A stretch of 64,000 nucleotides of DNA, taken from positions 1 through 64,000 of the IMG/VR virus record IMGVR_UViG_3300028388_001983. One strand, 5' to 3'. The notes under the pieces were generated by a model that worked only from the letters and a program-made list of their open reading frames with translations, ran no database searches and was not told the DNA's origin. Shown piece by piece: positions 51,127 to 59,469 of the stretch. Source of the DNA: a virus. Each line of letters opens with the position of its first letter. Position 1 is the first letter of the stretch. The position numbers and the translations under genes are program-made.

Positions 51127-54100
51127 TTAATTAAAATATAAATCTTTTAATTCTTCGTTTGCCCTAACACCTGTTCTCGCTCTTGATATTTTATGTCTAG
51201 AGAAAAATGGATCATCTGCTATACTTTTAGTTTTAGTAGACCTCTCTGTAACTTCATATTTGGCAAGCTCTAATCTAAGTATCATCACAAAGTTCATAGC
51301 AGATACACGGTCAAAGTTACCATCTGGATTCCATTTAATAGCTTCTTCTATATAACCTATTGACCTTATTTTATGTAGATTAAGTTTTTTAAGTTCTGAT
51401 TGGTTCTCCGCTTTAATTTTATCTCCTTCAGATAATTGTTCTTCTGGACTATTACTATATGCTGCAGAGAGCATCCATTTAGCTTGTTCTCTTCTACCGA
51501 GAGCATTTATTGGGTCTGTAGCATTTACTCCTTTTTGTTTATTTCCGTAAAGTCGTTCAGATTTGACCATATCCATATCTTTCAAAATCTGAGGAGTATC
51601 AGCCAACATATATAAAGCATTATGATTAGAAAAATAAGGAAATAGTCCCTTTTTATTATTCTCATATAATAGAAGGGCATTATAAAATTTACCTAATCTT
51701 AAGCATATATCATAAAACTCATTTGCCAATCTAGGTCTACCTGTATACTCAGCTACAATCTGGTCAGTAAATCTATCAAATATAAATATACTACCCAAAG
51801 AAGTTGTAGTAGAATCATCATCATCATAAGTATCAATACCACCTATATATCTTAAATAAGGTATACTACCATCGAAAGACTTAATAGGCATTTTAAATAT
51901 TTCAAGTCCACCCTTTTTATTAAGTTTATCTTTTAATGGATAATGTCTTATAGGAGTAATATCTGGATCAATTTTCCAATGAATGTCTCCATTATTATCT
52001 ATACCTAATCTACCAGTATAATGAGGAGATAAAAACTTATCTTCATTAACTCTAATATCTGCAAGATAATCCTTCAAATCTTCTGCTGGGAATAGATTAC
52101 CTTCTTTACGTAAGATAGCTTCTTGAGGAGTAATAGGACTTTCTGCTTTTTCTTGAGTAAGAGCGTTAGGATCAGAAGTACCATATTTAATAGTAATTCT
52201 CCTTTTAATAATTTGTAATAATGCTTTAATTACATCAGAATTACCATTTTTATCATAACATCTATGTCTATTCATATATTCTGGAGCAAAGAAAGCACAA
52301 TAACTATTACTACCAGTACCTTTATCATACACATTAGGAAGTTTTAATATGTTATAACCTTCAGGATTGTAGAACATTTCTTCTGCAGCCCTAAAATCTG
52401 CATCAGCAGTACCTCCAGTATTATGGGTAACAATACCGTTTCCTATATATGTATGAGTTTTACCAGCAGTTAAATTATAAATTGGTTTTATTCCAGTATA
52501 CTCTATATCTATAACTCTTTCAAATCTAAGACCTTTAATAGATTTAGACTCTTCTGATCTTTTATTAGAGTAATATTTATATAGGTTTTGTAAACTCTTC
52601 CTTTTATATTTTATTTTAGGATTTATATTTTCATAAAACCTATCTATACTAAACTTCTTACGAATTTCTAATCTAAAATAATTATTTTTATCTAAAGGAT
52701 TATTACTGTTAGAAACATCAATTTCATGTATATTAGAATGTATTCCTAATTTTTGTAATAATAATAACACTTCTAATAATAACTCTTTACAAGAACTACA
52801 TAAAGTTATTCTATTTTCACCATAATATCCATCAGCGTCAAAAAGACCCGCTAATAATTTAGTAACTGACTCTTTACTGAAACTATGAATATTATTAGGT
52901 AGACGTTTTTTATTTTTAGTCTGACCATAAATTCCTAACTCTCTTAAAGGTTTAGTAATTTCTTTAATTCTAATTTCCCTATAAATTCTATTATCTTTTG
53001 TAAGAGTTTCTTTCTCTACAACGATATTAAAGTTTTCTTTTAGGTATAAATACGTTTCTTCATCTGCTGAAGATAGTATAGGAGTTTTATTATAACCATA
53101 GCTACCATCTCCAATCAATAAACCTACTAAATAAGGATTCCAAAACTTCTTATCAGACCATATGTCTACTTTGTCTATTGTAGCAACTTGATCACCAATT
53201 TTTATTTCATCTGCTCTTTTAAAAATAGTTTTTTTAGTAAATAGTCTCTTATTATTTATCCTGGGCCTACTACCATAATTTTGTTTGCTCCATAAGATAG
53301 GATGATCAATACTACACTCAATACTTCTACCAGTATTAGTAGTAACCTTAATACATTCTTTTTTTGCAGGAGGTTGCCAATAAGTAATATTCTCTTCAGA
53401 AACTCCTACATTATTTTCATACCCTAAAATACCTTCCTCTTGTTTAATATCTTCTATATTTATTAATTCCCCTTTATTATTCCACACTTTATTTCCAGCA
53501 GTTAAACATCCCCAGGCTATCATTGTTCCGAAAGCATCATCACCATCTTGAACAGAAGGTTTAGCCACAGTCCAAGCATGTAAAAGTTCTGGAAATTTAC
53601 CCATCTCTTCCCATTTGAGTCTATTTCTAGGAAATGGAGTATGATCTGCACACCAATCGGAAACGTTTACAAACTTATTAAGAATACCATCTTTGATTAA
53701 AAACTCTTTCTCATTAGCAATATTAAATATAGTTTGATGTTTTCTAGATTCTACTGGTTCATGTCTATCACCTAGTATAAATACTTTAGCATCAATTGCT
53801 CCACCTTTATAAGAAAAACCTCTACCTCTTGTCTTTAGTATATTACAATGTTTTCCTGCAACTCCAGCCTGTTCTACATAATGAAAAAATAAATAATCTC
53901 CATCCCAAGGTTTAGGAAATTTTCTAACTTTAATTTCTTTACCAGTTGTAGGATGTTTTTCTGATAATAGTATAGGAGAATAGTTCCAATAGAAATAATT
54001 TAATCCAGTAATCCATTCTCCATCAGATTCTCTGACATAACCTTCTCTACATCTACGAGCCTCTTCTTCCCAAAATTTAGCATACTCAGACTGAGGATGA

Positions 54101-54387
54101 GAGTTTGGATGAAGATCAGTATATTTACCAGTTTTCTCGTGAGCAATTGCTGGTTGTCTAAAATAGTCTATATCTTCTAATATATGAGGATTAGTTATAT
54201 CAACCTTAACTCTACCTAAATTATCTTTTGGTAAATCTTTAGCATATAACCTATCTACAGATATTAAATTTTCAATAAGTTTAATATTGTCAACATACTC
54301 AAATAAAAGAGTTTTTTCTTCTTTAGAAAGACTCTTTAAGAGGTTTTCATCTATCTGTGTTTGATATTTATTAAAATTATATGCCAT
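51127..54387 (-). CDS. terL: Terminase large subunit interrupted by an intein
   Basis: ATG at 54387 (MAYNFNKYQTQID) is preferred to TTG at 54393; 1086 aa, of which 363 are intein, leaving a normal 723-aa extein. ATPase: Walker A-like KTRGRGFSYK (185-194), Walker B-like RLKWEEMGKFP (256-266), coupling motif rebuilt as AWG-TGGT after splicing. Nuclease: IGGIDTYDDDDS with Asp852 as the first RNase H-type ligand, then LLLYENNKKGLF. It packages and cuts phage DNA. Overlaps the upstream small-terminase candidate by 11 nt. Without protein splicing the ATPase would be inactive. Confidence 0.93.
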   Translation of the reverse strand: MAYNFNKYQTQIDENLLKSLSKEEKTLLFEYVDNIKLIENLISVDRLYAKDLPKDNLGRVKVDITNPHILEDIDYFRQPAIAHEKTGKYTDLHPNSHPQSEYAKFWEEEARRCREGYVRESDGEWITGLNYFYWNYSPILLSEKHPTTGKEIKVRKFPKPWDGDYLFFHYVEQAGVAGKHCNILKTRGRGFSYKGGAIDAKVFILGDRHEPVESRKHQTIFNIANEKEFLIKDGILNKFVNVSDWCADHTPFPRNRLKWEEMGKFPELLHAWTVAKPSVQDGDDAFGTMIAWGCLTAGNKVWNNKGELINIEDIKQEEGILGYENNVGVSEENITYWQPPAKKECIKVTTNTGRSIECSIDHPILWSKQNYGSRPRINNKRLFTKKTIFKRADEIKIGDQVATIDKVDIWSDKKFWNPYLVGLLIGDGSYGYNKTPILSSADEETYLYLKENFNIVVEKETLTKDNRIYREIRIKEITKPLRELGIYGQTKNKKRLPNNIHSFSKESVTKLLAGLFDADGYYGENRITLCSSCKELLLEVLLLLQKLGIHSNIHEIDVSNSNNPLDKNNYFRLEIRKKFSIDRFYENINPKIKYKRKSLQNLYKYYSNKRSEESKSIKGLRFERVIDIEYTGIKPIYNLTAGKTHTYIGNGIVTHNTGGTADADFRAAEEMFYNPEGYNILKLPNVYDKGTGSNSYCAFFAPEYMNRHRCYDKNGNSDVIKALLQIIKRRITIKYGTSDPNALTQEKAESPITPQEAILRKEGNLFPAEDLKDYLADIRVNEDKFLSPHYTGRLGIDNNGDIHWKIDPDITPIRHYPLKDKLNKKGGLEIFKMPIKSFDGSIPYLRYIGGIDTYDDDDSTTTSLGSIFIFDRFTDQIVAEYTGRPRLANEFYDICLRLGKFYNALLLYENNKKGLFPYFSNHNALYMLADTPQILKDMDMVKSERLYGNKQKGVNATDPINALGRREQAKWMLSAAYSNSPEEQLSEGDKIKAENQSELKKLNLHKIRSIGYIEEAIKWNPDGNFDRVSAMNFVMILRLELAKYEVTERSTKTKSIADDPFFSRHKISRARTGVRANEELKDLYFN
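52420..53508 (-). other. Intein with LAGLIDADG homing endonuclease in TerL
   Basis: 363 codons from Cys (53508-53506) to Asn (52422-52420). N-terminal splice block CLTAGNKVWNNKGEL; block B TNTGRSIECSIDHPI with the key His; two LAGLIDADG motifs, LVGLLIGDGSYG and LLAGLFDADGYYG; block F RVIDIEYTGIKPIYNLTAGK; C-terminal block GNGIVTHN followed by Thr as +1 residue. All residues needed for splicing (Cys1, block B His, penultimate His, last Asn, +1 Thr) are present, and both endonuclease motifs keep their acidic residues. Confidence 0.95.
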
Positions 54388-54937
54388 CTTCAAAAGTACT
54401 CTTTGTCATGGAGCCTCTCATAGTAGACTCTTTTCTATCTTCTTTTTTAACTTGTTCAACTGTTTTTTCAAATGACTCTATAAGCGATGGTATTTGTTTA
54501 GCTACATCTACAATCTTTTTAAGATCATAAACATGTTTTATATTACCCTGAGCATCTCTATAAGTTTCATTCGGGTCTATATTACCTAACATAGTATTAA
54601 CCTTCTCTAATAAAGACATAGTATTCTTTAACATCTTTACTGAGATAGTATCACTACGATCCCGATAAAAGTTACGAGCCTCATTAACTTTATCGTCTGC
54701 CTTCCAATTATTAGGAAGATCAATAAGAGATAATATCTCTTTTGACCTTTCCTCCTCATCAATTATATCAAAGAAATCTGATCTATGATCATCCATATAC
54801 CAAATATAAGTTAACTCTTTGATAGCTTTCTCTTTATTCTTACTCTTGTCTCTTTGCCAAAGTACCTTAAAAGGAGCAAGTTCTAAAGCTTGAGGAGAAA
54901 AGGTCAATTTATGATTTTTTAATTCAAATAAGTTCAT
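54377..54937 (-). CDS. Small terminase subunit candidate, 186 aa
   Basis: Gene directly upstream of TerL, overlapping it by 11 nt, the usual site of terS. The protein is helical and charged, with WYMDDHRSDFFDIIDEEER in the first half and a coiled C-terminal region (MSLLEKVNTMLGNIDPNET, EKTVEQVKKEDRKES). No clear helix-turn-helix is visible to me, so DNA recognition is not proven. Could alternatively be a conserved TerL partner of unknown role. Confidence 0.5.
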   Translation of the reverse strand: MNLFELKNHKLTFSPQALELAPFKVLWQRDKSKNKEKAIKELTYIWYMDDHRSDFFDIIDEEERSKEILSLIDLPNNWKADDKVNEARNFYRDRSDTISVKMLKNTMSLLEKVNTMLGNIDPNETYRDAQGNIKHVYDLKKIVDVAKQIPSLIESFEKTVEQVKKEDRKESTMRGSMTKSTFEDGI

Positions 54938-55155
54938 TCTTTAAACCTCTTCTTTATATAATCAGGAACATAAAACAATCCAAAATTAGGAATCCTTACT
55001 GACGGAAAATGCTGATTTTTAGTATCAAATTCCTCTTTCATAATCTTAGTCTGAAATATAAAAGCACTTTTTATAATTTCATCCACTTGATTCAGAGTTA
55101 ATCCATGTTCCTTAGCTATTTTCTTTCTTATATCTTTTGTTCTCTCACTAATCAT
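54934..55155 (-). CDS. IHF/HU-like DNA-bending protein, 73 aa
   Basis: Layout of a short HU/IHF subunit: N-terminal helices (RKKIAKEHGLTLNQVDEIIKSAF) and the signature FPSVRIPNFGLFYVPDYIKKR, matching the IPGFGTF...R block of HU proteins. At 73 aa it is shorter than usual (about 90), with the DNA-binding arm reduced to a few residues. crAss-like phages commonly encode IHF-like subunits near the terminase gene. Overlaps the following gene by 4 nt (ATGA). Confidence 0.72.
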   Translation of the reverse strand: MISERTKDIRKKIAKEHGLTLNQVDEIIKSAFIFQTKIMKEEFDTKNQHFPSVRIPNFGLFYVPDYIKKRFKE

Positions 55156-56099
55156 TATCTTGCTATAGAAGCCATTAAGTTTTTCTTATGTTCTTTACTT
55201 AATCCAGACTGACGTACTCTACCTACAGAACCACACTCTTTACATCTAAACGTATTATACCTACCTACCATAGTAGAATAATATCCTTCCCAAGATAAAT
55301 CTGTATTCAAACATACAGGACATGTAGGCTCAGTAGTTTCTACATATAGTGATAAATTAGGATGAGATGGAATCCAACTTCTAATTTTAAGATATGCCTC
55401 TTCAAGAAGAGTAACATCCCTTTTATTATAAATTTCCATCTCTTCTAAAGTATCATCATCTCCTTTAGTAGCAGCTCTCCAAAATTCCATACCACCAGTT
55501 TCTATTTTACCTCCAAGTCCAAGTATTTTACAAATATAATCAAGTTTATTATAAGTAAAAGCAAATTGTCTCTTTGATACATCTAAAGTATCTATAACTT
55601 GATATGGTAAAGGTCTTGGCAAACCGTGTAACAGAAATTTAGTATTCATCTTTGGAATATCATACTTCTTACCATTATGAGCAATTACTACATCAGCCTG
55701 ATTTATCAATTCCCAAAGACTTCCTGTGATCCTTTTATCGTCTTGATTTAAAGCCTCTTCAGAAGTAAGCCTGTCTGAATAAATTTTATCATCCATTAAC
55801 CATTTAGCTGACCAAGTTAATATAAACCACTCTGTTTCCAATTGCTTTGGAGAAATATTCTCTTTCCATACTCTAAATACCCATCCTGATAATGGTGCTA
55901 CTTCTAAATCATATATAAGAACGTTTGGTAACTCTTTCCTTTTTTCTTGTTTATTTAATCCCCTCTTTCGTATCCTGTACTCCCTAATATATCTATGTAC
56001 ACTTTCATGGGTTAATCCTAATTCTTCTACAGTTCTATCTTCGCCATTATTATTATAAAAGTCAATGACTTCTGAAAGTCTTTTATCTGTTACTCTCAT
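55155..56099 (-). CDS. DEDDy 3'-5' exonuclease with N-terminal HTH and C-terminal zinc ribbon
   Basis: 314 aa in three parts. Residues 1-45: helix-turn-helix-like (DRTVEELGLTHESVHRYIRE). Residues about 58-245: RNase H-fold exonuclease with Asp/Glu in LIYDLEVAPLSG, Asp in VIAHNGKKYDIPKMNT, and Tyr-x3-Asp in EIYNKRDVTLLEEAY, i.e. a full DEDDy set. Residues about 262-300: zinc ribbon with CPVC and CKEC knuckles. Could act in replication repair, recombination or processing of packaged DNA ends. It overlaps the next gene by one base and the previous one by 4 nt. Fused DNA-binding ends suggest site preference. Confidence 0.82.
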   Translation of the reverse strand: MRVTDKRLSEVIDFYNNNGEDRTVEELGLTHESVHRYIREYRIRKRGLNKQEKRKELPNVLIYDLEVAPLSGWVFRVWKENISPKQLETEWFILTWSAKWLMDDKIYSDRLTSEEALNQDDKRITGSLWELINQADVVIAHNGKKYDIPKMNTKFLLHGLPRPLPYQVIDTLDVSKRQFAFTYNKLDYICKILGLGGKIETGGMEFWRAATKGDDDTLEEMEIYNKRDVTLLEEAYLKIRSWIPSHPNLSLYVETTEPTCPVCLNTDLSWEGYYSTMVGRYNTFRCKECGSVGRVRQSGLSKEHKKNLMASIAR

Positions 56100-56311
56100 T
56101 TATTTAAATCTTGTTTAGAATAAAATTTTTCAACAGGGTCTTTTTTCGTAGCTTGGATGGTAACCTTGTATAAACCATCTACTTTCATAAATGATGCTTT
56201 AAAATTCATATTCAATTTTCTAATTGCATCATAATTAAATTTATAGTATTCAATCGCTTCTAAACGATCTTCAAACTCTCTACTTTCATCTATAAAATTA
56301 GTTTTTTCCAT
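56096..56311 (-). CDS. Hypothetical protein, 71 aa
   Basis: ATG start inside the preceding winged-helix gene (14-nt overlap); its stop overlaps the exonuclease start by 4 nt (ATGA). Sequence is charged: MEKTNFIDESREFEDRLEA, then IRKLNMNFKASFMKVDGLYK. No motif or membrane segment. Translational coupling on both sides makes it likely to be real. Confidence 0.6.
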   Translation of the reverse strand: MEKTNFIDESREFEDRLEAIEYYKFNYDAIRKLNMNFKASFMKVDGLYKVTIQATKKDPVEKFYSKQDLNK

Positions 56312-56657
56312 CTATAAAATTTATTATAATTTGTTCAGTATTAGGTAAAACCTTGTCTCTTACCAAACCTTTAGATTTTAAAAAACCTTTACGTTTTAAC
56401 GATGCCATAATATTATATACGTTATCAGTAGAAATATTTAACTTATCTGCTATCTCTACTCTAGTATCATAATCAAATATAAATCTATTTCTTTTATCCT
56501 CATTAAAATTTCTAAACTCATAATCATACATAAATAATTCAGATAAAACTTGTTTCTCTCTATTATTTAATAATGAGTATGGAGAAATAAAAGAAAATAA
56601 ATTCAACATAATTAGATACTTATTATTCTTCTCATTATGCGGAATATTTAACTTCAT
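56298..56657 (-). CDS. Winged-helix DNA-binding protein, 119 aa
   Basis: A compact winged helix-turn-helix: LLNNREKQVLSELFMYD as first helix, then TRVEIADKLNISTDNVYNIM as the HTH with recognition helix, and SLKRKGFLKSKGL leading into the wing. Resembles replication-initiator or MarR/PadR-like winged helices of phages. Situated just upstream of packaging and exonuclease genes, it could regulate the late block or load replication proteins. Starts 23 nt inside the preceding ORF. Confidence 0.7.
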   Translation of the reverse strand: MKLNIPHNEKNNKYLIMLNLFSFISPYSLLNNREKQVLSELFMYDYEFRNFNEDKRNRFIFDYDTRVEIADKLNISTDNVYNIMASLKRKGFLKSKGLVRDKVLPNTEQIIINFIDGKN

Positions 56658-56913
56658 CTTGCTCTATTTTTTCTAACTCCTTTTTACTTAACACCCAAAA
56701 TAATTTTAACTGTAATTCAGTTAAATCATCTAAATATTCATAATCTACTAAAACTGTATCATGTATTTTTTTATAATATAATTCATCATTATTATTTCTA
56801 CAACACATAAAACAGTCTCCAGTTTCAGTATAAACTACATCACCTTCTACAGGTTTAATAACCATTTGTAAGGGATTAGAATTGCCTTTGTAAAACACCA
56901 TCATACTAATCAT
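56635..56913 (-). CDS. Hypothetical protein, 92 aa
   Basis: Starts MISMMVFYKGNSNPLQMVIK and holds CFMCCRNNNDELYYKK with a CxxCC cluster, then an acidic leucine-rich end (LTELQLKLFWVLSKKELEK). The cysteine cluster could bind metal but only one cluster is present. First gene after the GH5 enzyme (12-nt gap in reading direction). Function unknown. Confidence 0.55.
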   Translation of the reverse strand: MISMMVFYKGNSNPLQMVIKPVEGDVVYTETGDCFMCCRNNNDELYYKKIHDTVLVDYEYLDDLTELQLKLFWVLSKKELEKIEQDEVKYSA

Positions 56914-56925
56914 AATTAATAAGTA

Positions 56926-59220
56926 TTATTGTACAGTATATTTTTCTAACTTAAAGTACTCTAAAATAAAGTTTTGAGTTCCATAACCTAATAAAAACTC
57001 TACAGTAGTTCCAGATGCCGTTGCTCTCGGCATTATATAAGTTTCTACTACAGTTGTAGAAGAAGTATTTAGATTATAAGTATAATTCCAACTATGATAA
57101 CCACTATATTTATGAGCTACTTGTGTTTTAGTACCACCATCAGTTTTCATAATATAAGTTACTTTATAAACATCACTTTGAGTAAGTTCAAAACTAGGAC
57201 TATTTAATCTAATATTTAACATATTATAATCACTAGTATTTATAGTAACTTTTAAATTTCCATTATCTACCGCTACACTAGCATCAGCAGTAGTACCATA
57301 TACATCTAAATCCCATTGTCCAACTGCTGCCCAAGTATTATACTCATAGATAGTTGTAGTATCATTATTATCTAAACTTGGATAACTATCATTTATAAGA
57401 TTAGTAGCCAATGGTTCATACCAACCAGATGTAGTAGCTGATCCATAATCTGGATTCATATAAGCTCCAAAATCTGTTCTATGATCCCAATAAGTCCAAG
57501 GAATATTATTATCGGCTAACCATGCTGATAACATAGTAGAATAATCTACTCTATTTGCAGAGTCTACAAATACCATAGTACCCCATTCTGTAATATTTAA
57601 AGGAACATCATGTTGTGACCTAAAGTCTAAAGCATCTTCCCAATCTTCTTCAAAAATATCATAGACAGGTTCAATTTTTGGAAATTCTGCTCCTGCATAA
57701 TCAGTTCCTCCGAAACTACCTTCATAAGGAGAATTTTGTACGGTCACCCACCAGGGATCATAATAATGAATAGTTAATGCCCACATAGTATCTGTAGGGT
57801 GTGGTTCAAAATTTCTAATACCAGAAATTTGTCCCCAGTCTATAGGCTCTACACAAATTAATCTCGATTGATCGTAAACTCTGATTGAGTCTAAACATCT
57901 ATGCCAAGTGGTATTCCAATAATTAGCACCTTCATCTCTAGGCTCATTAGCTAATTCAAACGCCATTTGCTCATTAGTATACTTACTTTCAAAATATTCT
58001 GCCATTTGTCCCCAGTGTGCAGCCAAACTATCTGCATCAGTTTGAGAATAATAATCTTCATGCCACCAATCAGGAGAAACATGATAATCAAAAATAACAA
58101 AAAGGCCATTATTAATACAAGAATCTATAATTTCACAAGCATTATCTAACGCTGCTTCTGGTAATGTTCTAGTAGTTAAACCAGTTTTCATTACTAGCCT
58201 GACACTTTCAAAACCTTTTTGAGCAATACTGTATATATATGCAGAATCTTTATAAGTTTGATTCATGTTCCAATTTCCATCACCATCTAAAACAATATTG
58301 CGAAGGTCTAAACCTTTTCCTATTAAAGCGTTTATAGATTCAGCAGTACCTTCAGCATAAGTTGTATCTGGTGGTACAGGAGGAGGATCACCTCCACCAC
58401 CTTCTCCATAGTATCTTATATAATCTTTAGCTATAGCATAATATGTACTATTTTTATATATGTTATAATTAGTACCATCTATAGATATAAAATTATAAAT
58501 GGTAGTAGTATCACTACTAGTAGTAGTAGTCCATAAATAAGAATATGTAGGACTTCCTGATTTATACAAAGTATCACTTATAGTTGTAGCATCTAAAGTT
58601 TCTTTAAATAGTGCCCAAGCATCAAGTCTACCATCTAATGAATAACTATCATTACCATTAGCCATAAATTGCCAATTTGCAGTAGAATGTGTCTCTGCAG
58701 TAGTTACATTATGAGTTGATACCGAAGTTCCATTAACATAAAATTTTACATTATCTGACCCAAGACTATTATCATAGGTTAACATAATATGAACCCATTC
58801 TCCAGTAGCAGCAGTAGTACTAGAACTTAAATAGTTTCCAAATACAGTATAAGCCCAATTATCTGAAGAATTAACATAAATTTCAAAATCACCATAATAT
58901 CTCCCAACTATTCTATGATCAGCATCTACATCATCTAAATAAACCCAACCACCTATACTAAAAGCATTTCCTGTAGAAATGGCTGATATTTCTATATAAT
59001 CACCTCCAGAACCATCTGTTTCTACATAATTACCTAAAATACCTCCAGTTCCTAAAACAGTTACAGTTCCAGAAGTTGTTCCAGAATGTCCATTACCAGA
59101 ACTATCTGCTAAACTTGAAGTTTCAAAATCCCATATTGCCTCAGCTCTATCCTGTAAAGCTTGAGAATGTAATCCCATTGAAACTATTAATAAAATTATA
59201 TTAAAAACTATTTTCTTCAT
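56926..59220 (-). CDS. Exported GH5 endoglucanase/cellulase-type enzyme with LamG and C-terminal carbohydrate-binding domain
   Basis: 764 aa. Signal peptide MKKIVFNIILLIVSMGLHSQ; LamG/concanavalin-type domain (about 28-215, beginning WDFETSSLADSSGNGHSG); Gly/Pro linker GEGGGGDPPPVPPD; GH5 TIM barrel (about 290-600); C-terminal beta-sandwich of CBM4/9 (CenC) type. All eight residues invariant in GH5 are found: Arg341, His380, Asn425, Glu426 (acid/base in ANEP), His485, Tyr487, Glu545 (nucleophile in TEWG) and Trp578. It would hydrolyse beta-1,4 glucan or a related polymer. Start overlaps the tiny ORF upstream (ATGA). Other hydrolase-like proteins lie just upstream, so these may form a surface-glycan-degrading tail apparatus, or the enzyme may be secreted. 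Confidence 0.88.
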   Translation of the reverse strand: MKKIVFNIILLIVSMGLHSQALQDRAEAIWDFETSSLADSSGNGHSGTTSGTVTVLGTGGILGNYVETDGSGGDYIEISAISTGNAFSIGGWVYLDDVDADHRIVGRYYGDFEIYVNSSDNWAYTVFGNYLSSSTTAATGEWVHIMLTYDNSLGSDNVKFYVNGTSVSTHNVTTAETHSTANWQFMANGNDSYSLDGRLDAWALFKETLDATTISDTLYKSGSPTYSYLWTTTTSSDTTTIYNFISIDGTNYNIYKNSTYYAIAKDYIRYYGEGGGGDPPPVPPDTTYAEGTAESINALIGKGLDLRNIVLDGDGNWNMNQTYKDSAYIYSIAQKGFESVRLVMKTGLTTRTLPEAALDNACEIIDSCINNGLFVIFDYHVSPDWWHEDYYSQTDADSLAAHWGQMAEYFESKYTNEQMAFELANEPRDEGANYWNTTWHRCLDSIRVYDQSRLICVEPIDWGQISGIRNFEPHPTDTMWALTIHYYDPWWVTVQNSPYEGSFGGTDYAGAEFPKIEPVYDIFEEDWEDALDFRSQHDVPLNITEWGTMVFVDSANRVDYSTMLSAWLADNNIPWTYWDHRTDFGAYMNPDYGSATTSGWYEPLATNLINDSYPSLDNNDTTTIYEYNTWAAVGQWDLDVYGTTADASVAVDNGNLKVTINTSDYNMLNIRLNSPSFELTQSDVYKVTYIMKTDGGTKTQVAHKYSGYHSWNYTYNLNTSSTTVVETYIMPRATASGTTVEFLLGYGTQNFILEYFKLEKYTVQ

Positions 59221-59282
59221 ATTATTAATTTATTTAATCCCAATACCGCTACTACAATTCCAATGATTACTTCAATTTCCAT
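59217..59282 (-). CDS. Tiny hydrophobic ORF, 21 aa
   Basis: MEIEVIIGIVVAVLGLNKLI plus one residue, a single hydrophobic helix. ATG at 59282 lies inside the previous tiny ORF (16-nt overlap); its TGA overlaps the GH5 start as ATGA. May be a membrane peptide or mainly a coupling leader for the GH5 gene. Very short, so tentative. Confidence 0.25.
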   Translation of the reverse strand: MEIEVIIGIVVAVLGLNKLII

Positions 59283-59326
59283 GATTTACTTTTTTTTGGT
59301 TTAATTCCTACTCCCGGTGATTTCAT
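59267..59326 (-). CDS. Tiny basic ORF, 19 aa
   Basis: MKSPGVGIKPKKSKSWKLK. Start overlaps the stop of the 48-aa ORF as ATGA (59326-59323) and the end overlaps the next tiny ORF. Coupling is visible, but the length gives no independent support for a product. Confidence 0.22.
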   Translation of the reverse strand: MKSPGVGIKPKKSKSWKLK

Positions 59327-59469
59327 TTGAATAATTTTTTATATTTCTTAATAACATTTTGCCTTATATTATTAACAGGATTCTTAAAAGTTACCCTGCC
59401 TTTAGAATCAACTTTACTTACTTGTCTAAACTTTTCTTTCTTTGGCTTTAATTGTTTTTCTTTTCTCAT
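59323..59469 (-). CDS. Small basic protein, 48 aa
   Basis: ATG at 59469 overlaps the stop of the 222-aa gene (ATGA); ends TGA at 59323. The peptide is strongly basic: MRKEKQLKPKKEKFRQVSK, then VTFKNPVNNIRQNVIKKYKK. No cysteines or hydrophobic segment. Could bind nucleic acid or acidic partners; unknown. Confidence 0.45.
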   Translation of the reverse strand: MRKEKQLKPKKEKFRQVSKVDSKGRVTFKNPVNNIRQNVIKKYKKLFK

